From assembly GCA_002368155.1 (NCBI GenBank), contig AP018180.1, forward strand, positions 7,186,561 to 7,250,560: a stretch of 64,000 bases of DNA. Reading direction: 5' to 3'. The notes under the pieces are model-generated. The model ran no database searches. It had not been told where the DNA came from and saw only the letters and a list, made by a program, of their open reading frames with translations. The DNA comes from Nostoc carneum NIES-2107 (GTDB lineage: Bacteria > Cyanobacteriota > Cyanobacteriia > Cyanobacteriales > Nostocaceae). Each line of letters opens with the position of its first letter. The first letter of the stretch is position 1. Made by a program: the position numbers and the translations under genes. Of the stretch, positions 27,663 through 36,779 are shown piece after piece.

Positions 27663-27748
27663 TTATAAATACCTGTGAAATATTACTTGACAAAGGCCCC
27701 GTTATCGCTTAAGTTCGTCTCGTTCGCACATAAAACTTTAGGAAACGC

Positions 27749-28333
27749 TCACACTTTGCTTAGTACAAATAAACTCCCCTCATTACCTCTACCGATTCGG
27801 AGATCGTTATCTAAATAAGTGATATCCAACCATCCTTGTTGTCTATCACTGTTAATCGCAGTATCAATTGCCGTAAATTTACTACCAGCTTCAATTTCTT
27901 GAATAAAATTTTCTGGGGAATTGTAACCTAATAGACGTTGCCAACCAATGATACTTCGATTAAATTTAACTTGGACGCGACGACCTGAGAGTGGCTCAAA
28001 TTTGGCAGCAACACTGACCAATCCTTCAAGATAAGGTAGGCCATATACTTCGGCTATATTGTAAACGCTAGTATTTTCTACGCGGATATACTGATAAATT
28101 TGTCCGAGTTTAAAGAAAGGTAATCGATCCAGATTTAATAGTGCCTTACTTGTGGTATATATTAATCGCCAATTACCATCAAGTAAGCTACTAGCTTCTA
28201 CAGGAAGTGGTGTGGGATTAAGGTCTTCCAAAGTGGCGATCGCAGCTAAAATAGCTTGTTTCTGCTTTTCACTAGCCAGTAAACCGCGATTAGTACCCGC
28301 GATCGCATCTAAGAGAGCCGTTTTTCCAATCAT
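27749..28333 (-). CDS. PAP/fibrillin family protein
   Basis: 194 residues of the plastid-lipid-associated protein (fibrillin) family: LLDAIAGTNRGL, LLDGNWRLIYTTSKALL and the C-terminal WLDITYLDNDLRIGRGNEGSLFVLSK. Such proteins associate with thylakoid lipids and plastoglobule-like bodies and protect photosystems under stress; biochemical activity is unclear. A lone gene with a CAATCATCGC-type start region. Family assignment is confident; the exact role is not known. Confidence 0.9.
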   Translation of the reverse strand: MIGKTALLDAIAGTNRGLLASEKQKQAILAAIATLEDLNPTPLPVEASSLLDGNWRLIYTTSKALLNLDRLPFFKLGQIYQYIRVENTSVYNIAEVYGLPYLEGLVSVAAKFEPLSGRRVQVKFNRSIIGWQRLLGYNSPENFIQEIEAGSKFTAIDTAINSDRQQGWLDITYLDNDLRIGRGNEGSLFVLSKV

Positions 28334-28575
28334 CGCTAATCACCTCAAAATCATCAGGATGAAATCAGCATTAAATATATAGAAATCCCAAATGTAATTA
28401 GCCCAACTACATTACTATTAAACTCCTGCCATCTACCATAAGGTAATTAAATAAATCTCTTTTGATAGATTGCGGATTATTCAACCTTTGAGTTGAATCA
28501 ATAACTAAATTATCTCGTATCCAGTGATAGACTCTAAATGTCTAGTTACTCGAATGTACTTGTTTATTGTGCGAT

Positions 28576-28812
28576 ATGTTGAATTCTCCGTTACGTGAAG
28601 AACCCCGCAACCAGCGAGCTGCTGTGATTCCCTTAAAACAAGAGACTTCTCTTATAGACTGGTTACAATCCAGCGGTCGGATTATCGCGCGTGACGTTCA
28701 CGAGCCTGATTTTCAGGATGAAGAAGAAGAAATCTCAGAGTTTCTTGGTGGAGAAGACGGTATCGCTGACTTTGATGATGATGACGACGATATCGGTATT
28801 GCCGAAGATTAA
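28576..28812 (+). CDS. DUF3134-family protein
   Basis: 78 residues from ATG 28576 (MLNSPLREEPRNQRAAVIPLKQETSLIDWLQSSGR). The conserved N-terminal 40 residues define the cyanobacteria-specific DUF3134 family; the C-terminus is extremely acidic (EEEE, DDDDDD). Function unknown. Precedes mraY by 67 bp on the same strand; an upstream TTG is ignored. Confidence 0.88.
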   Translation: MLNSPLREEPRNQRAAVIPLKQETSLIDWLQSSGRIIARDVHEPDFQDEEEEISEFLGGEDGIADFDDDDDDIGIAED

Positions 28813-28879
28813 TTTTGATAGGTGGCATCAATCGCCACAAATGTTCAGTTTTGTAAGTGTGGAGTGAAGGGAAATATCC

Positions 28880-29977
28880 GTGGACGCTAAACTATCTCCT
28901 GACCAAGAGTTAAACTTTTCTGGAATCGGTATCGCTTCTTGTTTGGCTTTAGGGCTAGGCGGGGCTGCATTGGTTTTGGATTATATAAGTAATAGATTGC
29001 CTTGGCAGGGTATGTCTCTGACCCTGCCACTACTATTGGGTGCGCTATGTTCGGCAGCTTTAGGCTTCTGGGTAGTTCCACTGCTACAGGCACTCAAAAC
29101 TGGGCAAATAATCCGTGAAGATGGCCCCCAAGCCCATCTGAAAAAAGCAGGTACACCAACAATGGGGGGTATATTCTTTATTCCCGCTGGCGTAATTATT
29201 GCCTGTGTATTGTCGAATTTTGCCACACCAGTGCTTGCGGTTTCCGCATTGACACTCAGCTATGGTTTGATTGGCTGGTTAGATGATTGGCAAATTCTCC
29301 GCCGCAAGTCGAATAAGGGTATATCCCCAAAGATGAAACTTGGTTTGCAAATTGCTTTTGCATCACTGTTTTGTCTGTGGTTGATGTTTAATCAACCAAC
29401 AGGGATTACAAATATTGCTTTACCCTTGGTAGGTATTTCAATTCCTTTAGGATTACTCTTCTGGCCTTTAGCTGGTTTTGCTTTAGTAGCAGAGAGTAAC
29501 GCCACAAATCTCACCGATGGTATTGACGGCTTAGCTGGTGGAACAGCCGCGATCGCATTTTTGGCACTTGGTGCTGTAATTGCGCCCACCTCACCAGAAT
29601 TAATGGTTTTCTGTGCCGCTTTAAGTGGTGGTTGTTTAGGCTTCTTAGCCCATAATCGCAACCCAGCTCGTGTTTTTATGGGAGATACTGGTTCATTAGC
29701 TTTGGGTGGCGGTTTAGCTGCTGTAGCGCTGCTAAGTAACAGTTTGGTTATGCTGTTCATTCTCAGCGGTATCTTCTTTGTAGAAACTCTTTCTGTAATG
29801 GCGCAAGTAAGTTATTACAAAGCTACTAAAGGGCCAGATGGCAAAGGTAAGCGCCTCTTCAAAATGGCACCCCTACACCATCATTTAGAACTAACAGGCT
29901 GGTCAGAATTACAAGTGGTCTCCGTGTTTTATATCATCGCCGCATTCTTAGCCACAATCTCAATGGCGATCGCTTAA
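28880..29977 (+). CDS. mraY: Phospho-N-acetylmuramoyl-pentapeptide transferase
   Basis: Makes lipid I by moving phospho-MurNAc-pentapeptide to undecaprenyl phosphate at the inner membrane; essential for peptidoglycan. 365 residues with about ten membrane helices. Family motifs: GTPTMGG, the catalytic aspartates LDDWQ and NLTDGIDGLAGG, VFMGDTGSLALGG, and MAPLHHHLELTGW. GTG start at 28880 with GAAGGGAA upstream; the N-terminal about 30 residues are a cyanobacterial extension. Confidence 0.97.
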   Translation: MDAKLSPDQELNFSGIGIASCLALGLGGAALVLDYISNRLPWQGMSLTLPLLLGALCSAALGFWVVPLLQALKTGQIIREDGPQAHLKKAGTPTMGGIFFIPAGVIIACVLSNFATPVLAVSALTLSYGLIGWLDDWQILRRKSNKGISPKMKLGLQIAFASLFCLWLMFNQPTGITNIALPLVGISIPLGLLFWPLAGFALVAESNATNLTDGIDGLAGGTAAIAFLALGAVIAPTSPELMVFCAALSGGCLGFLAHNRNPARVFMGDTGSLALGGGLAAVALLSNSLVMLFILSGIFFVETLSVMAQVSYYKATKGPDGKGKRLFKMAPLHHHLELTGWSELQVVSVFYIIAAFLATISMAIA

Positions 29978-30020
29978 TTCTCAACCTGATTTAAGAAAAG
30001 TATTTGAAATAAAATCACCA

Positions 30021-30045
30021 AACCCCGCATTTAGTGGGGTTTTTT
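30021..30045 (+). terminator. Terminator after mraY
   Basis: Stem AACCCC / GGGGTT with a 9-nt loop and TTTTTT, 44 bp after the stop. Confidence 0.85.
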
Positions 30046-30131
30046 ATTGGTAATTGGGGTTTGGTGTTTGGTGTTTGGTATTGGTAATTTCCCCTCTTCT
30101 CCCTCATCCCAATCCCCAGTCCCCAGTCCCT
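30046..30131. repeat. Heptamer repeats between mraY and moaB
   Basis: GGTAATT, GGTGTTT and CCCAGTC type units between two converging genes. Confidence 0.8.
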
Positions 30132-30137
30132 AATACC

Positions 30138-30638
30138 CTATCCCCTTACCTGGCTGACTAAATGAACCAGTTCTGGCACAATTAGCTTCTCCATACCCAA
30201 GCGCACGGCGTTACTGGAACCAGGGAGGGAGAAGATTAATTTATTTTGGTAAACACCAGCAACGGCGCGAGAGGCGATCGCACGGGAGCCGATTTCTTGG
30301 TAACTTAAAAACCGAAACAATTCGCCAAATCCTGGTAATGTCTTCTCCAGCAATTTTTCAATCGCATCATAGGTGGTATCTCTAGGTGCAATACCTGTAC
30401 CACCATTGAAAATCACCACATCTAGGTTTGCAGCTTTACCAAGCTGTTCTATCTGTTCTTGAATTTGTGTTGGTTCGTCTTTGATAATTTTGTAGGCTGC
30501 GATCGCATGATTCGCAGCCAAAAGTAATTCCTGAATTAACTGACCGCTTTTGTCTGTCTCTAGGGATCGGGTATCGCTGACAGTGACAACAGCACAATTT
30601 ACCGCCATCCCTGGTGCATCTGGGTGAGGTTTTGTCAT
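30138..30638 (-). CDS. moaB: Molybdenum cofactor biosynthesis protein B (MoaB/MogA fold)
   Basis: 166 residues with the MPT-binding motifs VVTVSDTRS, IFNGGTGIAPRDTTYDAIE and LPGSSNAVRLGMEKLIVPEL. MoaB/MogA proteins adenylate molybdopterin before molybdenum insertion, needed for nitrate reductase. The short, stand-alone form fits MoaB; whether it does the MogA step cannot be told from sequence. Confidence 0.93.
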   Translation of the reverse strand: MTKPHPDAPGMAVNCAVVTVSDTRSLETDKSGQLIQELLLAANHAIAAYKIIKDEPTQIQEQIEQLGKAANLDVVIFNGGTGIAPRDTTYDAIEKLLEKTLPGFGELFRFLSYQEIGSRAIASRAVAGVYQNKLIFSLPGSSNAVRLGMEKLIVPELVHLVSQVRG

Positions 30639-30663
30639 ACCAATTTATTAAAATGCTACGCTG

Positions 30664-30776
30664 TTTGGGCATGGGGCATAGGGCATAGGGCATAGGTAAT
30701 TGGTAATTTTCTCCTTGTCTCCTTTCTCTGCTTCCTCTGCGCCTCTGCTTCCTCTGCACCCTCTGCTTCCTTGTCC
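30664..30776. repeat. Simple repeats between moaB and psb28
   Basis: GGGCATA heptamers followed by repeated CTCTGCTTCC units (about 30725-30772). Confidence 0.75.
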
Positions 30777-30777
30777 C

Positions 30778-31113
30778 TTAAGACTTACTAAATCCCAAGT
30801 CATGTTCATCAGCGTATCGCTCCATGAAGCGCATAAAGCGATCCCATTCGTCGGCAGATTTCATCAGGTAAACTGCTTCTAATGCTTCGGGTCTACCGTT
30901 GACAAATCTTGCCTTAACTTCACGGGTGATGATTTCGCCTTCTTGATCAATCATGTACATCCCGGTGATATCTTCGGTGGTGGTTTGAGCTAAGGCTTTA
31001 GGATTTTCAAAAATAAATGTTGCAGTACCACTGTCACCACTACGCGATCGCGTCAGGCGCACATCAGGAACTACATCTTCGTCTATACCTCTAGAAAACT
31101 GGATTTTCGCCAT
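30778..31113 (-). CDS. psb28: Photosystem II assembly factor Psb28
   Basis: 111 residues. Psb28 binds the cytosolic face of assembling or repairing photosystem II (CP47/RC47 complexes) and is linked to chlorophyll-protein synthesis. Signature: [35 protein letters not shown], then [10 protein letters not shown] and [21 protein letters not shown]. Full length. Start MAKIQF is conserved. Confidence 0.97.
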   Translation of the reverse strand: MAKIQFSRGIDEDVVPDVRLTRSRSGDSGTATFIFENPKALAQTTTEDITGMYMIDQEGEIITREVKARFVNGRPEALEAVYLMKSADEWDRFMRFMERYADEHDLGFSKS

Positions 31114-31218
31114 GATGAGTGAACTTAAAGTTTTGTAATGTTTAATTTAATATTCTCTCATCATTTTAGAACTAAGCAATCTAGCTATTACCGAACTTCT
31201 GTATTTACCGATAAATAC

Positions 31219-31671
31219 TTAATTTGCTTCTCGCTCAAGTATTAAAGTTACAGGCCCGTCATTTTCGATAGCAACTTGCATCATGGCACCAAATTCACCA
31301 GTTTCTACTTTTAAACCACTGGTGCGTAATTTGGTAACAAATTTTTCATATAAATCTTGGGCTAGTGGGGGGACAGCCGAACGGTCAAAGGAGGGACGGC
31401 GACCTTTGCGACAATCACCATAAAGTGTGAATTGGCTGACTACTAGCAACTCACCGCCAATTTCTTGTACAGATTTTTGCCAACGGTCGCCTCCTGTTTC
31501 ATCAGGAAACAACCGCAATTCCAAACATTTGCGTACCATCCAGTCGAGTTCAACTTCGGTATCAGTATTGGCAATACCTACAAGTAAATTTAGTCCACGA
31601 CCAATTTTGCCAACAATTTCACCGTTAACGCTAACTTGAGATGATTTAACTCGCTGGATAATTACGCGCAT
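31219..31671 (-). CDS. dtd: D-aminoacyl-tRNA deacylase
   Basis: Removes D-amino acids (and glycine mischarged on tRNAAla) from tRNA. 150 residues from [13 protein letters not shown]; the longer frame to 31704 adds a non-conserved leader. Active-site motifs [17 protein letters not shown] and the cis-Gly-Pro [10 protein letters not shown] are present. Downstream of cobW-type and psb28 neighbours with no obvious functional link. Confidence 0.95.
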   Translation of the reverse strand: MRVIIQRVKSSQVSVNGEIVGKIGRGLNLLVGIANTDTEVELDWMVRKCLELRLFPDETGGDRWQKSVQEIGGELLVVSQFTLYGDCRKGRRPSFDRSAVPPLAQDLYEKFVTKLRTSGLKVETGEFGAMMQVAIENDGPVTLILEREAN

Positions 31672-31734
31672 AAAAAGGATAAAGGATGAAGAAGTTAATA
31701 TCATTAAATTACTTCATCCTTCACATTTCATGCT

Positions 31735-32886
31735 TTATCGTTTCCCGAATCCCTTACCTCGACTTACAGAAGGAAGACAAAGGCAGTTTTCTAGTTGACT
31801 CAGCAAAGTATCAGTATCTAAGTTTTGACCAATCAAAACTAGTTGGTTTTTAGGTTGACCTTTCCACTCATCATCATCCATTGTGAAACGCTTACCGCAC
31901 AAGTGGAAAATATGGCGTTTGGGGCTTTCCTCAAACCACATAATTCCCTTAGCACGAAAGACATTAGTAGGTAGCTGATTATCTAAGAAATATTGGAATT
32001 TCCTAATAGATAAAGGCTTATCACTTTGGAAAGATATGGAACTAAAACCATCATTTTCTAAGTGGTCGGAATGATGGTGATGATGCTCATGTTTATGGTC
32101 ATGATCGTGATGGTCATGACCACAGGTAGAATGGTCATGATCATCGTGAATGCAGGTGGAATGGTCATGATCGTGGTCGTGGTCATGATGAGCGTGATCG
32201 TGATGATCGTGTTGCTCTTCCGCATTATCAAAGTACTTATCGGACTCAAACAGACCAACACTCAAAATTAAAGGAAGTGGTACTTCAGAACGTGTCGTGC
32301 GGAGAATTCTTGCCCCTTCTCTAACTTCACCAATTTTCTTTTCTAATTCATCCAAAGCAGCTTCACCTACTAAGTCTGCTTTATTGAGGATAATCACATC
32401 ACCATAGGCAATTTGACTATATGCAGCCTGAGAATTAAATAAATCTAGGCTATAATTTGCCGCGTCTACTACGGTAATAATTGAATCTAATCTAGTTAAA
32501 TCCCGTAATTCTGTGCCGAGAAAGGTTAAAGCTACAGGCAATGGATCTGCTAGTCCAGTTGTTTCCACAACTAAATAATCTAACTTTTCTTCTCGCTCTA
32601 GAACTTTATAAACGGCATCAACTAAATCACTATTAATTGTGCAACAAATACAACCATTACTTAATTCCACCATGTTTTCATCGGTGGATACAATTAATTC
32701 ATTATCGATGCCAATTTCACCAAATTCATTGACTAAAACAGCCGTTTTTAAACCCTGCTGATTAGTCAAGATATGATTCAGTAAAGTTGTCTTACCACTA
32801 CCGAGGAAACCTGTAATAATGGTTACAGGGATGCCTTGTTTCGGAGCATCCATTGCTTTAGATTCGGGAGTAACTGCTGATTGCAT
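31735..32886 (-). CDS. G3E-family (CobW/COG0523) GTPase with His-rich metal-binding loop
   Basis: 383 residues. Walker A GFLGSGKTTLL (about 27-37), the metal-site motif CICC (about 79-82), ETTGLADP and NKAD are the G3E signatures. A long His/Asp-rich insert (about residues 228-280, many HDHDH units, over 25 histidines) precedes the CobW C-terminal domain. Such GTPases are metallochaperones for zinc, cobalt or other metals (ZNG1, YjiA, CobW). No Zur box was seen upstream, so the metal is not assigned. Confidence 0.92.
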   Translation of the reverse strand: MQSAVTPESKAMDAPKQGIPVTIITGFLGSGKTTLLNHILTNQQGLKTAVLVNEFGEIGIDNELIVSTDENMVELSNGCICCTINSDLVDAVYKVLEREEKLDYLVVETTGLADPLPVALTFLGTELRDLTRLDSIITVVDAANYSLDLFNSQAAYSQIAYGDVIILNKADLVGEAALDELEKKIGEVREGARILRTTRSEVPLPLILSVGLFESDKYFDNAEEQHDHHDHAHHDHDHDHDHSTCIHDDHDHSTCGHDHHDHDHKHEHHHHHSDHLENDGFSSISFQSDKPLSIRKFQYFLDNQLPTNVFRAKGIMWFEESPKRHIFHLCGKRFTMDDDEWKGQPKNQLVLIGQNLDTDTLLSQLENCLCLPSVSRGKGFGKR

Positions 32887-33133
32887 AGCGCTGTAATCAA
32901 AAACAAAAAATTCAAAAATTTAGAAGTGTAGCGCAGATAGTATAGAAAACACTAGGATAGGGATGCTGGACTATCATCCCAAGTGCTTTACCCTATTATT
33001 ACGTATCTACTTATTGCCAAATTACTGTGTTAACTTGCCCTTGCTTGAGGTTGAATAAACATAAGTAGCCAGGATGATTGGCAGAACTAGGTTTTCCCAT
33101 TTTGAATTGCGAATTGAGAATTTTGAATAGCTT

Positions 33134-34594
33134 ATGACCCTAACCCTTTACAATACCCTCACCCGTCGTCAGGAACCCTTTGAAACAGTAGAACCAGGCA
33201 AGGTTAAGATGTATTACTGCGGGGTGACGGTATACGACTACTGCCATTTGGGTCATGCTAGAGCTTGTATTGTTTGGGATGTAGTACGCCGATATCTCCA
33301 GTTTAGCGGCTATGAAGTTCGCTACATCCAAAATTTTACTGATATTGATGACAAGATTTTAAACCGAGCCAGAGAAGAACGCTCATCAATGGAAGCGGTG
33401 GCGGAACGCTATATTAAAGCCTATTTTGAGGATATGGCGAGGCTGGGAATCAAAGAAGCTGATGAGTATCCCCGTGCTACCCATACCATGAACGGTATTC
33501 AACGGCTGATTCATGATCTAGAAAATAAAGGCTATGCTTACCCCGCCGATGGCGATGTATATTATGCTGTGCGGCAATTTGCTGATTATGGTAAGCTTTC
33601 TGGGCGCAAGCTAGAAGATATGCAAGCGGGTGCTAGCGATCGCGTCAATATAGAAGATGCCGAATATCAAAAAAAGAAAGACCCCTTTGATTTTGCTTTA
33701 TGGAAAGCCGCAAAACCCGGTGAACCATCATGGCAATCACCTTGGGGTGCAGGTCGTCCCGGCTGGCATATAGAATGTTCCGCAATGGTGCGCGATCGCC
33801 TGGGCGATACTATAGATATTCACGCTGGCGGTGCTGACTTAATTTTCCCCCACCACGAAAACGAAATTGCCCAATCGGAAGCGGTAACAGGCAAACCTTT
33901 ATCTCGTTACTGGCTGCACAACGGCATGGTAAAGGTCGATGGCGAGAAAATGTCCAAGTCGTTGGGTAACTTTACCACCATTCGCGACCTCCTGGATCGA
34001 GGAGTGGAACCAATGGCAGTGCGGTTATTTGTCCTGCAAGCCCAATATCGCAAACCCATAGATTTTACCGACGAAGCGATCGCCGCCGCCACCAACGGCT
34101 GGCACACATTGAAGGAAGGATTGCTGTTTGGTTATGAGTATGGGGAGAAGCTAGGGACTGGGGACTGGGGATTGGGGACTGGGGAAATACTAGTTTCTAA
34201 TCCCTTTGTGCAGCGATTTAAAGAAACTGTAGACGATGACTTTAATTTTCCAGGTGGGTTAGCAGTGATATTTGAATTAGCCAAAGAACTGCGGCGCGAG
34301 GGAAATATCATTGTCCATGAAGGCAAAACTACAACACCTGCTGCAGAATTACATCAACAATGGCAAACACTTGTTACCTTAGCTGGAGTCTTAGGCTTAG
34401 AAGCCAAGCCAGAAGCAGAAAAGCCAGCGAGTAATAATTTAAGCGATGCCGAAATTGAAGATTTGATTGCACAACGCCAAGCAGCCAGAAAAGCCAAAAA
34501 CTTTGCCGAAGGCGATCGCATTCGCAATGAACTCCAAGCCCAAGGTATTACCTTAATTGATAGTAAGGATGGTACTCGTTGGCATAGAAGCTAA
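33134..34594 (+). CDS. cysS: Cysteinyl-tRNA synthetase
   Basis: Charges tRNACys with cysteine. 486 residues, class Ia synthetase: [17 protein letters not shown] (zinc Cys plus HIGH-type motif), GWHIECSAM and [10 protein letters not shown] (further zinc ligands), and KMSKSLGN near residue 270. A heptamer repeat array at 34151-34185 encodes the stretch [12 protein letters not shown] (about residues 341-352), a low-complexity insert between the catalytic and anticodon-binding parts. The frame is preserved, so the enzyme is probably functional. Confidence 0.96.
   Translation: MTLTLYNTLTRRQEPFETVEPGKVKMYYCGVTVYDYCHLGHARACIVWDVVRRYLQFSGYEVRYIQNFTDIDDKILNRAREERSSMEAVAERYIKAYFEDMARLGIKEADEYPRATHTMNGIQRLIHDLENKGYAYPADGDVYYAVRQFADYGKLSGRKLEDMQAGASDRVNIEDAEYQKKKDPFDFALWKAAKPGEPSWQSPWGAGRPGWHIECSAMVRDRLGDTIDIHAGGADLIFPHHENEIAQSEAVTGKPLSRYWLHNGMVKVDGEKMSKSLGNFTTIRDLLDRGVEPMAVRLFVLQAQYRKPIDFTDEAIAAATNGWHTLKEGLLFGYEYGEKLGTGDWGLGTGEILVSNPFVQRFKETVDDDFNFPGGLAVIFELAKELRREGNIIVHEGKTTTPAAELHQQWQTLVTLAGVLGLEAKPEAEKPASNNLSDAEIEDLIAQRQAARKAKNFAEGDRIRNELQAQGITLIDSKDGTRWHRS
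34151..34185 (+). repeat. In-frame heptamer STRR inside cysS
   Basis: Five copies of CTAGGGA/CTGGGGA/TTGGGGA in the coding sequence of cysS. 35 bp of repeat DNA, frame kept with the flanks, translated as alternating LG-TG-DW residues. Confidence 0.85.
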
Positions 34595-34650
34595 AGCAAT
34601 TCAATCAAGATTTTAGATGCTCAATCAGAAACTGTAGGATTGAAAACAAT

Positions 34651-34983
34651 ATGTCTGCCCAATCAGCACATACCTTAGACTTAAATATTCTTTTGGAAAA
34701 AGATACAACTGGCAAAGAAACTGCCATTGTACTAGAAATTCCCGACTGTCGAATTACAGCCGACACCCGCCAACAAGCATTAGATGGAGTACGTCAACTA
34801 CTTTCAGAACGTCTGGCTAAAGCAGAAATTGTTTCTTTAAAAATGCAACTGCCTGCAAATGCTCATCCGTGGATGAAATTTGCTGGTATGTTTCAAGATG
34901 ATCCTTTATTTGCCGAAATTAGCCGGGAAATTAGACAAGAAAGGCAAGAAACCCAACAGGAATCTTCACCAAACATTTTATGA
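34651..34983 (+). CDS. Putative antitoxin of a type II toxin-antitoxin pair
   Basis: 110 residues. The central part (IVLEIPDCRITADTRQQALDGVRQLLSERLAKAEIVSLKMQ) resembles small cyanobacterial antitoxins or HicB-like proteins that precede PIN toxins; the acidic/Gln tail is polar. Its stop overlaps the ATG of the following PIN-domain fragment (ATGA, 34980-34983), the usual antitoxin-toxin coupling. The gene looks intact. The specific antitoxin family is uncertain. Confidence 0.65.
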   Translation: MSAQSAHTLDLNILLEKDTTGKETAIVLEIPDCRITADTRQQALDGVRQLLSERLAKAEIVSLKMQLPANAHPWMKFAGMFQDDPLFAEISREIRQERQETQQESSPNIL

Positions 34984-35174
34984 GCAGATGGATACTTGAT
35001 ACCGATCATGTATCACTGTTCTTGGAAGGCGATCGCACAGTCATCACAAAAGTTATTCAAACATCCTCTGTAGCGATAACAATTATTACAGTTCAAGAGA
35101 TATTCAACGGTTGGATGGGTAAGCTTAACGATCCCTCCCAAGCTAGTTATAGAAGATTGGACAGTGTAATCTGA
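34980..35174 (+). pseudogene. Truncated PIN-domain (VapC-like) toxin
   Basis: 64 residues: MSRWILDTDHVSLFLEGD carries the first PIN aspartate (LDTDH), and ITIITVQEIFNGW the second acidic residue (VQEI). Full-length VapC toxins have about 130 residues and two more C-terminal acidic residues. Here the frame stops after RRLDSVI and is soon followed by a heptamer repeat array, so the catalytic half is missing and ribonuclease activity is unlikely. Confidence 0.75.
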
Positions 35175-35212
35175 TGTCGCTGAGGAACTGTAGCAAAATC
35201 AAAGCGATCGCA

Positions 35213-35270
35213 TCCCCAGTCCCCAATCCCTAATCCCCAATCCCCAATCCCCAATCCCCAATCCCTAATC
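35213..35270. repeat. CCCCAAT heptamer array touching the tldD start
   Basis: About eight units of CCCCAGT/CCCCAAT/CCCTAAT ending 2 bp before the tldD ATG, taking the place of a Shine-Dalgarno sequence. Confidence 0.9.
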
Positions 35271-35272
35271 CT

Positions 35273-36712
35273 ATGTGGTCAGAATTAACAAAAGCGATCG
35301 CGCATATCAATGTTCCTGCTGATTGGGTCGGTATTAGAGTAGTTAAAGAAATATCTTCTAACCGCCATGTTCGTGATGGTCTACCCCAAGCTAATGGCAA
35401 ATACTCCACAATGGGGGCAATGCTGGAAGTCTTGGTTAATGGTTGTTTGGGTTATGCAGCTACCAATTCTCTAGACCTGGCTAGCTTACAAGCTGCGGCA
35501 GAAATAGCATATAAACAGGCACTTGTAGCTAGTGAATGGCGGATCTATGATTTCGGTGTCACTGAACGTCCCAAGGTGGTTGGTGAATATAACTCGCCGT
35601 TTTTGGAACCGTTGGATAGTCTCTGTCCTGGCGAAATCAACGATTTGCTGGTGCGGATATGCCAAACCCTCAAAGTCAGCGACAAAATAGTCCAGGCTAC
35701 AGCTAGCATCACCAGCAGCGAGAAAGAAAGCTGGTTTGTCAGTAGCAATGGCTCTCAAGTGTATCAGAAGTTTATTTCCTTTGGTAATCATTACGGTGCT
35801 ACTGCCCAAGATGGTGCAATTGTCCAGCAGCGCACCAACAACGGCTCCCACGCTAATTGTTACCAAGGAGGAATGGAACTCTTAAAAAGAGATACCTTAT
35901 GGCAGCAAGTCCGGCAAGTTGGAGAACAAGCTGTTGAACTATTAACCGCCGAGGAATGTCCCACCACCCGCACTAATTTAGTGTTAGCACCAGACCAAAT
36001 GATGCTACAAATTCATGAAAGTGTCGGGCATCCCCTAGAAATTGACCGGATTTTAGGAGATGAGCGTAACTACGCTGGTGGTAGCTTCGTTAGTAAAAGC
36101 GATTTTGGCAACCTAGTTTATGGTTCGCCACTCATGAATATTACCTTTGACCCCACCGTTCCTGGTGAATTTGCTAGCTATGGTTTTGACGATACTGGCG
36201 TTGTAGCTACACGTGAATATGTAATTAAAGAAGGCGTACTACAACGGGGTTTAGGAAGCCTAGAAAGCCAAGCCAGAGCAGGTGTAGCAGGTGTAGCCTG
36301 TGCGCGTGCTTCCTCATGGAATCGTCCCCCAATCGATCGCATGGCTAACTTAAATTTAGAACCAGGAAACGCCACCTTTGCGGAAATTATTTCTGACATA
36401 GAACATGGCGTTTACATGGAATCTAACCGTTCTTGGTCAATAGACGATCACCGTTATAAATTTCAATTTGGATGCGAGTATGCCAAATTAATTGAAAACG
36501 GCAAACTCACCAAAACCTTACGTAACCCCAACTATCGCGCTACAACTCCAGAATTTTGGCAAAGTTTAACTAAGGTAGGTAATGCTGCCAATTGGCAAAT
36601 GTATGGTACTCCTTTCTGCGGAAAAGGTGAACCTAATCAGGCAATTTGGGTAGGTCATGGTTCCCCCGTTTGTCTATTTGCGAATGTCGAAGTATTTGGC
36701 GGTGGTAGTTGA
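35273..36712 (+). CDS. tldD: TldD/PmbA-family metalloprotease (TldD)
   Basis: 479 residues. TldD and TldE form a heterodimeric protease that trims unfolded or modified peptides, as shown for microcin B17 and CcdA in E. coli. The zinc motif HESVGH (about residue 247-252) is intact, marking the catalytic partner. The C-terminal barrel ends with IWVGHGSPVCLFANVEVFGG. The ATG directly follows a repeat array with no visible ribosome site. It is followed by the tldE partner after 67 bp, an operon-like pair. Confidence 0.92.
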   Translation: MWSELTKAIAHINVPADWVGIRVVKEISSNRHVRDGLPQANGKYSTMGAMLEVLVNGCLGYAATNSLDLASLQAAAEIAYKQALVASEWRIYDFGVTERPKVVGEYNSPFLEPLDSLCPGEINDLLVRICQTLKVSDKIVQATASITSSEKESWFVSSNGSQVYQKFISFGNHYGATAQDGAIVQQRTNNGSHANCYQGGMELLKRDTLWQQVRQVGEQAVELLTAEECPTTRTNLVLAPDQMMLQIHESVGHPLEIDRILGDERNYAGGSFVSKSDFGNLVYGSPLMNITFDPTVPGEFASYGFDDTGVVATREYVIKEGVLQRGLGSLESQARAGVAGVACARASSWNRPPIDRMANLNLEPGNATFAEIISDIEHGVYMESNRSWSIDDHRYKFQFGCEYAKLIENGKLTKTLRNPNYRATTPEFWQSLTKVGNAANWQMYGTPFCGKGEPNQAIWVGHGSPVCLFANVEVFGGGS

Positions 36713-36715
36713 AAA

Positions 36716-36742
36716 GTAGGATGCGTTATGAACGCATCTTAC
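36716..36742. repeat. GTAGGATGCGTT palindrome
   Basis: Arms GTAGGATGCGTT / AACGCATCTTAC around ATG, between tldD and tldE. The same palindrome core occurs at 50534-50560. It belongs to a common intergenic repeat of cyanobacteria. Confidence 0.7.
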
Positions 36743-36779
36743 ATCTGAGCAATATTTTTTTGAATTTACTAAAGTTCCC

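Noticed and set aside
32058-32271. Open frames rich in Met, Ile or Val on both strands
   Set aside because: They are shadows of the His/Asp codon tract of the G3E GTPase gene.
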